NCBI GenBank assembly: GCA_013002375.1
Contig: JABDJW010000127.1
Span: 1-5,285, forward strand
Origin: Acidimicrobiales bacterium
Lineage (GTDB): Bacteria; Actinomycetota; Acidimicrobiia; Acidimicrobiales; SHLQ01
DNA: 5,285 nt
Direction of reading: 5' to 3'
Shown here: piece after piece, positions 1 through 5,285 of the stretch
Layout of the letters: the number at the start of each line of letters is the position of its first letter
How positions within the stretch are numbered: the first letter of the stretch is position 1
Notes under the pieces: generated by a model
The model's input: only the letters and a program-made list of their open reading frames with translations
What the model was told of the DNA's origin: nothing
The model's database searches: none
Made by a program: the position numbers and the translations under genes

Positions 1-140
1 GAGCAACGTGTCGACCGATCGGGCTGCCGGCAGGCCGACCGAGTGAGGACCGACCGCCAAACAGAAGGACTCGACAACCAACGGGGAGCTACGAGGGATC
101 ACAAGTACCGGTTGTATCGTTCGGCGCCCCTCGTGAGCAA

Positions 141-154
141 GGGTCGTTCGACCC
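141..154. repeat. Small perfect inverted repeat (hairpin)
   Basis: GGGTCG-TT-CGACCC is a perfect 6-bp palindromic stem; as RNA it would more likely be a 5-bp stem with a 4-base loop. It lies about 100 bases past the stop of the methyltransferase gene. No T-run follows on either strand, so it is not a classical intrinsic terminator. It could add to transcription termination or be a chance palindrome in GC-rich DNA. Confidence 0.35.
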
Positions 155-209
155 ATCGGCGGCCCAAACCGTTGCGAGTTTGCCGCCTCCGAACATTTGT
201 CGCCGCCTA

Positions 210-240
210 CCCCACCATGCCCATAGTCCCCATTGTCCCC
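210..240 (-). other. Putative G-quadruplex motif in the 3' flank of the methyltransferase gene
   Basis: On the minus strand, read from 240 to 210, there are four G-runs: GGGG (240-237), GGGG (231-228), GGG (222-220) and GGGG (213-210). The loops are 5, 5 and 6 bases. This meets the usual G3+N1-7 definition of an intramolecular quadruplex. It starts 14 bases beyond the methyltransferase stop codon and is on the coding strand, so the transcript would carry it. It may stall polymerase or protect the mRNA 3' end, but that role is inference. Confidence 0.5.
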
Positions 241-254
241 TTGGGTCTCGTTGC

Positions 255-1322
255 TCACATGTACCACTCGAGGACCAGGAACCGTCCGAGTCCTTCGGGG
301 TCGAGTAGGGCTTCGGCCTCGGCCACCCGGCTCCGCGCCCGGACGGCGGCCAGATCGCCAAGGTGCGCTCGTTCGCTCCAGACCCGCTTCCCCTCGGCGA
401 CCAGGTCATCGATGCCGTGGCGGGCGAGCCAGTCGGCCTGTGTCATCAGAACGTCGGTCGGCCGAACCCGCTCGAGGGCACCGACATCCACATTGGCGGT
501 GATGTCGTGGTGGCCGAGTTCGGCGAGCGGATCCGCCGCGACCTCGTGGGACCGGTACGTGCGCAGCCAATCCGTCCGGTCGGTCGGATACTGCTCGGCG
601 TAATCGAACACCACGACACGACCGGCGCCGAACAAACCAAGGGCTCGGCGCAGCCACGATTGAGCTTCAGTGAAGAGCGGCATGCGAAACTGCGGCGGCG
701 CGCCCGCGAGATCGATCCAGGGCGCAGGGTTCTCGACCGGCACTGCGGTCTCGACGAGACCATCATCAGCGACATCGACCAAGACCTCCGACCATCCAAC
801 ATCGCGGTCGTACTGCAGAAGGTCGAAGGGCAGATTGTCGAGGAGTTCGTTGGCGATCACGACACCAATGGCGGTGGGATCAACCGGTGGCAAGTCCACC
901 CGGGACTCGACACCGTCCGGGTGGGAATCGTGTTGCGCCGACGACCGTTCGACCGCCAGGTAGCGCACGGCCGGCAGACAGTCCGGTGCCGCGGCCCGAA
1001 TCGATCGCGCCAGCGTTCCGGGACCGGCACCGGCATCGATCATCACAAACGACTCAGGGCAGCCGTAGCCCCGCCACCACGAGTCCAGGGCCTGCGCTAC
1101 CACCGCGCCGAACAGCGGGCCGACCTCCGGACTGGTGATGAAGTCGCCCCGACGACCGGCTTGGCCCCGACCGGAGTAGAAACCGTGTTTCGGGTGATAC
1201 AGCGCAGCCTCCATGACCTCACTGAAGGGCAGGGGTCCGTGCGCGGCGATACGGGAGGCGAGCAACTCAGCAACCGGTGTCACCTGCTCAGGGTAGAAGA
1301 ATCGGCGTTGCCCCGGCCGCAC
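255..1322 (-). CDS. MidA/NDUFAF7-family SAM-dependent methyltransferase
   Basis: This 355-residue protein belongs to the MidA family (COG1565, DUF185). Eukaryotic members are complex I assembly factors; NDUFAF7 dimethylates an arginine of NDUFS2. The bacterial substrate is not established. Family motifs occur in order: LYHPKHGFYS (41-50), GDFITSPEVGPLFG (59-72), the SAM-binding loop IDAGAGPGT (95-103), an acidic residue after the next strand in LAVERS (E125), IANELLDNLP (156-165), VVVFDYA (236-242), TYRSH (255-259), GHHDITANVDV (270-280), and the C-terminal end LGRFLVLEW (345-353). The length is normal to slightly short and nothing looks broken. The start is uncertain: the first codon is GTG at 1322, and a second GTG at 1283 (residue 14, giving MTPVAELLASRIAAHG) fits the family N-terminus well. 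Neither has a clear Shine-Dalgarno site. The gene begins 33 bases after the flavoprotein stop and in the same frame, so the two are probably co-transcribed. Confidence 0.9.
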   Translation of the reverse strand: MRPGQRRFFYPEQVTPVAELLASRIAAHGPLPFSEVMEAALYHPKHGFYSGRGQAGRRGDFITSPEVGPLFGAVVAQALDSWWRGYGCPESFVMIDAGAGPGTLARSIRAAAPDCLPAVRYLAVERSSAQHDSHPDGVESRVDLPPVDPTAIGVVIANELLDNLPFDLLQYDRDVGWSEVLVDVADDGLVETAVPVENPAPWIDLAGAPPQFRMPLFTEAQSWLRRALGLFGAGRVVVFDYAEQYPTDRTDWLRTYRSHEVAADPLAELGHHDITANVDVGALERVRPTDVLMTQADWLARHGIDDLVAEGKRVWSERAHLGDLAAVRARSRVAEAEALLDPEGLGRFLVLEWYM

Positions 1323-1355
1323 CCGGGGTCGGACCCGCCGCCAGACCCGCGGCCG

Positions 1356-3776
1356 TCAGGCCCGCAGATCGGCGTTGGCCGGGTCGTAGGCCGGCTCGGC
1401 CAGCACCGTCGCGGTCCGTCGCTCGCCGAGCACGAGGACGTCGAGTTCGGTCCCCGGCTCGGCCGACTTCGGATCGACGTACGCAAAGGCCAGACTCTTC
1501 CCGACCGTGTAGCCGTAACCGCCGCTGGTGACCAGCCCGACGGCCCGCCCGTCGCGAAAGACCCCTTCGCCACCGTGACAGTCCGCGTCGGGAGCATCGG
1601 CCGACGGCGCGAGCTGCATATAGGCCAGCCGCCAGTCGTTGCCGCGAGGTGGCGAATCGACGACGGGCGAGCCGAGGTACTCCTTGTCGGTGCGTAGGAA
1701 ACGATCGACGCCGGCCTGGCGGGGTCCGATGTCATGGGTGAGTTCATGGCGGGTCAGGTAGGCCTTTTCCATGCGCAGCGAGTTCAGTGCGTAGCTCCCG
1801 AAGTCGGCCACGCCCAAGTCGGCACCGGCTGCCCACAACCCGTCATACAAGGTCAGCATGTGCTCGAACTCGACGTGGAGCTCCCAACCCAACGCGCCGG
1901 TGAAGCCCACCCGGAGCGCCCGCACCGGAACACCGCACACCTCGATTTCCTGGCCGCTCAGCCACTTGAACGCCTCACCGGACATATCGGTCTCGGTGCA
2001 CCGGGCGAGGAGCTCACGACTCTGGGGCCCGGCGACGACGAGTACCCCGAGTTCGGTCGAACGGTCGGTGATGGTGACATCTTCGTTCGCTTCGATGTGT
2101 TGGTCGAACCAGTCGAGATCTCGGGTCTCGCCCATGGGACCGGAGATCACGTAGAAGTGATCAGCGGCCAGTCGGGTGATGGTCACTTCGGTCTCGATCC
2201 GACCGGTCGCGGTCAGCACGTAGGCGAGCGCCATCCGTCCGTCGGTCTTCGGTAGCCGGTTGGTGACCATGCGATCGAGGAAGGTCGCCGAGTCAGGCCC
2301 GCGCACCTCGAACTTGGAGAACGCGCTCAGGTCCATCAGCCCGACTCGCTCCCGTACCGCCTGCGTTTCGGCCCGCACCGGGTCGAACCAGGAGGTACGC
2401 CGATACCCGGGATCGTCTTCGAACGGCAGGTCCTCGGGCACGAACCACTTCGGTTGCTCCCACCCGAAGGCCTGGGTGAAGATCGCCCGCTTCTCGGCCA
2501 GACGGTCGTACAGCGGCGAAGTCCTCACCGGTCGATGGGCAAAGCGTTCCTCACCCGGCAGGTGGCAGCGAAACATCCACTCGTAGTCCTCGAGCGCCTT
2601 GGCCAGGGTGTGCTCGGGCGTGATCCACCCGTAGCGACGCGGATCGTAGTGACGGATATTGAGTTCGGTCTCCCCGTGGACAATCCAGCGGGCCAGTTCC
2701 CGACCGGCGCCGGGCCCCCACGCCAGCCCGATCGACGAGCCGGTGTTCAACCAGTAGTTGCGCACGCCGGGCGCCGGCCCCAGCAGCATGTGCGAATCGG
2801 TCGTGTGGGTGATGGCCCCGCGCACCACCCGACGAATACCGAGATCGGCCAGCACCGGTACCCGGCGGAAGGATTCCTCCAGGAAGTCGCCGATCAGGTC
2901 GTAGTCCTCGTCGAACAATGGGTTCTCGGCGTCCCACGGCACGCCGTCGAGCCAGGCCGCTTCGGCGCCCCGGTGCTCGTAGATGCCGATCAGGCCGGCC
3001 TCTTGCTCCTGCCGGATGTAGCCGGCCACCCGGTTGTCGCGCATCACCGGCATTTCGATGCCCCGCTCGATGAACTCCGGGACCGGGTCGGTCACGAGGT
3101 AGTGGTGCAAGACGTTGGCTTGTGGCACTCGGAACCCGCTCAGCTGCGCAACCTGATCGGCGTAGCAGCCGGCGGCATCGACGACGTGTTCGCAATCGAT
3201 CGTGCCCTTCTCGGTGACCACCGACCAGCCGTCGCTCGTCGGGTTCACCTCGAGCACTCGATTTCGCCGCACGACCTCGGCCCCTGCGGCCCGGGCGCCG
3301 GCGATGAACGCCATGGTGGCACCGCTGGGATCGACGTGTCCCTCCCCTTCGGTCCAGATCGCGGCCCGGACATCGGTGGTGTCGTAGAACGGGTTCAGCT
3401 CGGCAAGATCGGACGGACCCACCAGTTCGATCGGATAGCCGATATAGGCGCCGATACCGATCTGCGCCTTCAGGGCATCGACCTCATCTGGCGTGTAGGC
3501 CACCCGCAATCCACCCGGCGTGTGCAACGAAACCGCCTGTCCGGTCTGGGCCTCGAGTCCGGCGTAGAGCTCCAGTGCATAGTGGTGAAACGCAGCGGTC
3601 GTGTAGTCGCCCACCGATCGGGTGATCTGGCCCGCCGCATGCCACGTCGAACCGGACGTGAGCTCGGCCTTCTCGACCAGAACGCAATCCGACCAGCCTT
3701 CCTGCGCGAGGTGCCACAGGAGCGACGCGCCATGGATGCCGCCACCGATGACGACGACGCGGGCTGTTGTTCGCAT
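1356..3776 (-). CDS. Dimethylglycine/sarcosine dehydrogenase-like FAD oxidoreductase with C-terminal GcvT folate domain
   Basis: This 806-residue two-part enzyme should oxidatively demethylate an N-methylglycine-type substrate and transfer the one-carbon unit to tetrahydrofolate. Residues 5-365 are a DAO-type FAD domain: VVVIGGGIHG (7-16, GxGxxG), ribose-binding E35, and GSTWHAAG (42-49), in which H46 matches the histidine that binds FAD covalently in DMGDH and sarcosine dehydrogenase. H224 (LHHYLVT) and Y253 appear to match the active-site His225 and Tyr259 of Arthrobacter dimethylglycine oxidase, from memory. Residues about 370-430 are the central linker domain (RPVRTSPLYDRLAEKR). Residues about 440-806 are the GcvT domain, with VGLMDLSAFSKFEVRGP (478-494), GALGWEL (627-633), SLRMEKAY (666-673) and the barrel end TSGGYGYTVGKSLAFAYV (750-767). 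The length is close to the roughly 830 residues of the Arthrobacter enzyme. I chose the ATG at 3776 because it sits six residues before the first strand; an in-frame TTG at 3824 would overlap the upstream gene. The true substrate (dimethylglycine, sarcosine or another N-methyl amine) and the electron acceptor (ETF or oxygen) cannot be settled here. Confidence 0.92.
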   Translation of the reverse strand: MRTTARVVVIGGGIHGASLLWHLAQEGWSDCVLVEKAELTSGSTWHAAGQITRSVGDYTTAAFHHYALELYAGLEAQTGQAVSLHTPGGLRVAYTPDEVDALKAQIGIGAYIGYPIELVGPSDLAELNPFYDTTDVRAAIWTEGEGHVDPSGATMAFIAGARAAGAEVVRRNRVLEVNPTSDGWSVVTEKGTIDCEHVVDAAGCYADQVAQLSGFRVPQANVLHHYLVTDPVPEFIERGIEMPVMRDNRVAGYIRQEQEAGLIGIYEHRGAEAAWLDGVPWDAENPLFDEDYDLIGDFLEESFRRVPVLADLGIRRVVRGAITHTTDSHMLLGPAPGVRNYWLNTGSSIGLAWGPGAGRELARWIVHGETELNIRHYDPRRYGWITPEHTLAKALEDYEWMFRCHLPGEERFAHRPVRTSPLYDRLAEKRAIFTQAFGWEQPKWFVPEDLPFEDDPGYRRTSWFDPVRAETQAVRERVGLMDLSAFSKFEVRGPDSATFLDRMVTNRLPKTDGRMALAYVLTATGRIETEVTITRLAADHFYVISGPMGETRDLDWFDQHIEANEDVTITDRSTELGVLVVAGPQSRELLARCTETDMSGEAFKWLSGQEIEVCGVPVRALRVGFTGALGWELHVEFEHMLTLYDGLWAAGADLGVADFGSYALNSLRMEKAYLTRHELTHDIGPRQAGVDRFLRTDKEYLGSPVVDSPPRGNDWRLAYMQLAPSADAPDADCHGGEGVFRDGRAVGLVTSGGYGYTVGKSLAFAYVDPKSAEPGTELDVLVLGERRTATVLAEPAYDPANADLRA

Positions 3777-3814
3777 CGTCGTGTTCTCGTGCGTGGAGGC
3801 CGGGTTGCACCGGT

Positions 3815-4417
3815 TTACGGGCAAGCGATGCCGACCGCGTCGAGTTGGGCCAGTCGGGCCGCCACCGTCGTTCCACCGGACAGGGTGTAATGAATCCCGT
3901 CGTACATCTCGGCGACGCGCGTGTCGAACTCCTGCAGGGTGCAGCCCAACGCCGCGGCCACCGAGCTGTTGAGGTCCTCGATACGCGCCTGCTGGGCGGC
4001 GTCGCCGGACGGCGGGACCTCAACCCAGACCACCGGATTTCCGTACGCCAACAGGTCGGCGTGAGCCTGGACATAGACGGCGGTGTTGATCGGCTCACAG
4101 CCATTGGTGACCGAGCAGCGAGCATCATGCACGGAGAGAAAGGCCACGACAACGTCATCGACGCTGTCCGGCGAGTTCGCGAGGTGGTCGAGGACGCAGT
4201 CCGGCGTGATCGCGCCGCCGCTCGGCTGAATTCGGCCCCCGGCCATGTGGCCATAGCCACAGCTCGGCTCGGCCGAACCGGTCATGACGATGCCTTCGAA
4301 CGACTGGGCCGCAACCTGCACCAGGGCCGCGGTGGAATCACCGACGATGTGCACATCGCATGCCGTGCTCAGAAGGGCACAGAATGCGAGTGCGCCGACG
4401 CGCGGGAAACGTGACAC
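3815..4417 (-). CDS. Exported SGNH/GDSL-type hydrolase-like protein, divergent
   Basis: This 200-residue protein begins with a short secretion signal: R3 and R6, then a hydrophobic stretch to A19. VHIVGDSTA (22-30) is SGNH block I with nucleophile S28. DGIHYTLSGGTTVAARL (173-189) is block V with the DxxH pair D173 and H176. The length suits a minimal SGNH domain. Block III is abnormal: FLSVHDA (93-99) stands where GxND is usual. Six cysteines (C53, C74, C101, C107, C159, C199) remain after the signal and could form three disulfides, as expected outside the cytoplasm. C20 follows a loose lipobox (LSTAC), yet it is only eight residues before S28, which leaves little room for a lipid anchor, so signal peptidase I cleavage is also possible. 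The GTG at 4417 is the only sensible start that gives a signal peptide; no Shine-Dalgarno site precedes it. The substrate is unknown; esterase, acyl hydrolase or carbohydrate deacetylase activity are all open. It ends 38 bases before the flavoprotein start. Confidence 0.72.
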   Translation of the reverse strand: MSRFPRVGALAFCALLSTACDVHIVGDSTAALVQVAAQSFEGIVMTGSAEPSCGYGHMAGGRIQPSGGAITPDCVLDHLANSPDSVDDVVVAFLSVHDARCSVTNGCEPINTAVYVQAHADLLAYGNPVVWVEVPPSGDAAQQARIEDLNSSVAAALGCTLQEFDTRVAEMYDGIHYTLSGGTTVAARLAQLDAVGIACP

Positions 4418-4425
4418 GACGCGAA

Positions 4426-4431
4426 AGAGTA
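4426..4431 (-). promoter_or_regulatory. Possible -10 element (TACTCT) for a leaderless SGNH transcript
   Basis: On the minus strand TACTCT fits the TANNNT pattern of actinobacterial -10 elements. It ends 8 bases before the GTG at 4417, so transcription would start at or within a few bases of the start codon. That agrees with the lack of a Shine-Dalgarno site. No good -35 sequence lies 17 bases further upstream; the position falls at the foot of the hairpin at 4452-4490. Evidence is suggestive only. Confidence 0.25.
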
Positions 4432-4451
4432 TGTCAATACGCGCTGACCGG

Positions 4452-4490
4452 CGAACCAAACCCTGTGCCCGTCGGGCACGGATTGGTTCG
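4452..4490 (-). terminator. Nested hairpin after nuoN, probable U-less terminator or processing element
   Basis: Two nested perfect inverted repeats share one axis: an outer 8-bp pair CGAACCAA (4452-4459) with TTGGTTCG (4483-4490), and an inner 6-bp pair GTGCCC (4465-4470) with GGGCAC (4474-4479) around a 3-base loop. The two stems are separated by a small asymmetric internal loop (5 and 3 bases). It lies 19 bases past the nuoN stop and 34 bases before the SGNH start, where a terminator or mRNA-processing site would sit. No T-run follows on either strand. U-less hairpin terminators have been proposed in actinobacteria, so termination is plausible; a protein-binding or RNA-stability role is the alternative. 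Confidence 0.55.
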
Positions 4491-4509
4491 GCGCCGCCGG
4501 CTGGAGCGT

Positions 4510-5285
4510 CTAGGGCGCGAGCAGCGTCACGTCGGTGACATCGGTGACCAGACTCGGCGCGACACCGAAGGCGAGGGTGACGATCGCGGTGATGGCCATG
4601 GCCGCGACCAGCGATGGCGGAACCCGCACCGGCGTCATGTCGCCGTCGGGTACCGGATCGGCCCACATCCGACGGGCGACCGCGGCGTAGTAGAAGAGCG
4701 CAATAACCGAGTTGATAGCGACGATCACGGCCAGCACCCAATCCCAGGTCTGCCCTCCGGCGGCGAGCGCCCGGAACACGTTGAACTTGGCGAACCACCC
4801 ACCGAGCGGTGGAATGCCGGCCAGCGAGAACAAGAATGCGGCCATGGCCACGGTGAGGCCCGGGGCGTACTGGAACGATCCGGCCATCGAGTCGATCTCG
4901 GCCGAGCGGGTCTTTCGAGCCAGCGCGATGATGACGGCAAAGGCGCCGAGGTTCATGGCCGCGTAGATCACCAGGTACATGATCGTGGCCCGAAGCGCCT
5001 GGTCGGCCGTTGCGGCATCGCGGCCGGCAACGGCGAGTGGCGCCAGCATGAAACCGGTCTGGGCCACACCGGAGTAGGCCAGCATGCGGACGATGTTGGT
5101 CTGGCGCAGGGCAATGAGATTGCCGACCGTCATCGACAACGCCGCAATGATCCAGATCAGCGGCTCGTAGACGTCGGAACGACCCCAGAACCCCACGTAC
5201 AGCAGCTGGACCAGGCCGACGAAGCCGGCCGCCTTCGACGCCACCGACAAGAACGCGGTGACCGGGGTCGGGGCACCCTCGTAGG
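4510..5285 (-). CDS. nuoN: NADH-quinone oxidoreductase subunit N, 5' end outside the window
   Basis: NuoN is one of the three antiporter-like proton-channel subunits in the membrane arm of respiratory complex I. The window holds its last 257 residues, about half of the usual length of roughly 480-530; the frame stays open to position 5283 and the beginning is cut by the window edge, not damaged. The visible part starts YEGAPTPVTAFLSV, a NuoN signature in the middle of the protein, followed by K17 in SVASKAAGF, which matches the conserved channel lysine. About seven hydrophobic helices follow, including GNLIALRQTNIVRMLAYSG and the discontinuous-helix region LAGIPPLGGWFAKF, whose K166 corresponds to the second conserved lysine. 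The motif NIVRMLAYSGVAQ, with V instead of K before R, is of the kind I associate with actinobacterial NuoN. The gene ends at a TAG at 4512-4510 after ATDVT-like repeats (VTDVTDVT). The rest of the nuo cluster is expected beyond the right edge. Confidence 0.96.
   Translation of the reverse strand, partial: YEGAPTPVTAFLSVASKAAGFVGLVQLLYVGFWGRSDVYEPLIWIIAALSMTVGNLIALRQTNIVRMLAYSGVAQTGFMLAPLAVAGRDAATADQALRATIMYLVIYAAMNLGAFAVIIALARKTRSAEIDSMAGSFQYAPGLTVAMAAFLFSLAGIPPLGGWFAKFNVFRALAAGGQTWDWVLAVIVAINSVIALFYYAAVARRMWADPVPDGDMTPVRVPPSLVAAMAITAIVTLAFGVAPSLVTDVTDVTLLAP

Larger units (their letters stand above)
1..254. other. Non-coding flank downstream of the MidA-family gene
   Basis: I find no convincing gene here. 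The open frames that enter this stretch are either antisense to the methyltransferase gene or too short and composition-driven to support. It holds three things I can point to: a four-tract G-quadruplex motif on the minus strand (210-240), a perfect 6-bp inverted repeat (141-154), and a 10-bp palindrome CTGCCGGCAG at 24-33. A plus-strand frame ends at a TGA at 44-46 after 14 codons, so the tail of a convergent gene entering from the left cannot be excluded, but it has no recognisable content. The region is probably the 3' flank of the minus-strand gene cluster. Confidence 0.6.

Noticed and set aside
1..46. Possible tail of a convergent plus-strand gene ending at the TGA at 44-46
   Set aside because: Only 14 codons are present and they show no recognisable sequence, so it cannot be told from a random open frame.
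111..140. Minus-strand promoter-like pair TTGCTC (135-140) and TACAAC (111-116), 18 bases apart, for a gene beyond the left edge
   Set aside because: Each hexamer matches its consensus only partly (3 of 6 and 4 of 6), and no gene start is visible downstream in the window.
1..256. Perfect 8-bp inverted repeat GAGCAACG (1-8) with CGTTGCTC (249-256), resembling element ends
   Set aside because: An 8-bp match is likely by chance in a stretch this long; there is no transposase and no flanking duplication can be seen, and the right copy lies partly within the methyltransferase stop codon.
363..1697. Long plus-strand open frame (444 codons) antisense to the methyltransferase and the end of the flavoprotein gene
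   Set aside because: It runs across two well-supported minus-strand genes and the gap between them, and its composition is that of a shadow frame.
3777..3824. TTG start at 3824 for the flavoprotein, adding 16 residues
   Set aside because: It would overlap the SGNH stop codon, and the ATG at 3776 gives the normal short N-terminus before the FAD-binding strand.
2454..3890. Long plus-strand open frame (478 codons) antisense to the flavoprotein gene
   Set aside because: Its translation is rich in R, G, P and H with no recognisable family motif, and it lies opposite a gene with clear domains. Long antisense frames are expected in GC-rich coding DNA.
4432..4437. TTGACA as a perfect -35 box for the SGNH gene
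   Set aside because: A 17-base spacer would put the -10 box (a poor TCACGT) and the transcription start inside the coding region, downstream of the GTG start.
4531..4548. Imperfect 9-bp tandem repeat encoding DVTDVT at the NuoN C-terminus
   Set aside because: Two copies within a coding tail are minor and need no special explanation.
4418..4798. Upstream extension of the SGNH frame into nuoN, giving a 327-residue protein
   Set aside because: The extra N-terminal part is Arg-rich shadow sequence overlapping nuoN in another frame; the GTG at 4417 starts directly at a proper signal peptide.

Overview
The window is GC-rich and all of its recognisable genes lie on the minus strand, so transcription runs from the right edge to the left. 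It reads like a chromosomal segment of a high-GC actinobacterium. The NuoN fragment has an actinobacterial look (NIVRMLAYSGVAQ instead of the more common NIKRMLAYS-type motif), GTG is used as a start codon, and Shine-Dalgarno sequences are weak or absent. An Acidimicrobiia-like lineage is a plausible guess, but the sequence alone does not prove it.

Layout in the direction of transcription: (1) 5285-4510, the C-terminal half of nuoN, a proton-pumping membrane subunit of respiratory complex I, cut by the window edge. (2) 4509-4418, a 92-bp gap with a strong nested hairpin and a possible -10 element for the next gene. (3) 4417-3815, a 200-residue exported SGNH/GDSL-type hydrolase-like protein with GDS and DxxH motifs, an odd block III and six paired-looking cysteines. 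(4) 3776-1356, an 806-residue flavoprotein of the dimethylglycine/sarcosine dehydrogenase family: an N-terminal FAD oxidoreductase domain with the covalent-FAD histidine motif, joined to a GcvT-like tetrahydrofolate domain. (5) 1322-255, a MidA/NDUFAF7-family SAM-dependent methyltransferase. (6) 254-1, a non-coding stretch with a canonical four-tract G-quadruplex motif just past the methyltransferase stop and a small perfect hairpin further on.

The best functional link is between the two ends. NuoN is part of complex I. The eukaryotic relative of the methyltransferase (NDUFAF7/MidA) is a complex I assembly factor that methylates the NDUFS2 subunit, which is homologous to NuoD. The flavoprotein between them would oxidise an N-methylated glycine and pass a one-carbon unit to tetrahydrofolate, with electrons going to ETF or O2. 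The SGNH protein has no evident link to either. I see no mobile element, CRISPR array, tRNA, rRNA or defence island. The genes belong to known families; the points worth a second look are the gene order, the divergent SGNH protein, an Asp-to-Glu change in the folate domain, and the nucleic-acid structures flanking the genes.
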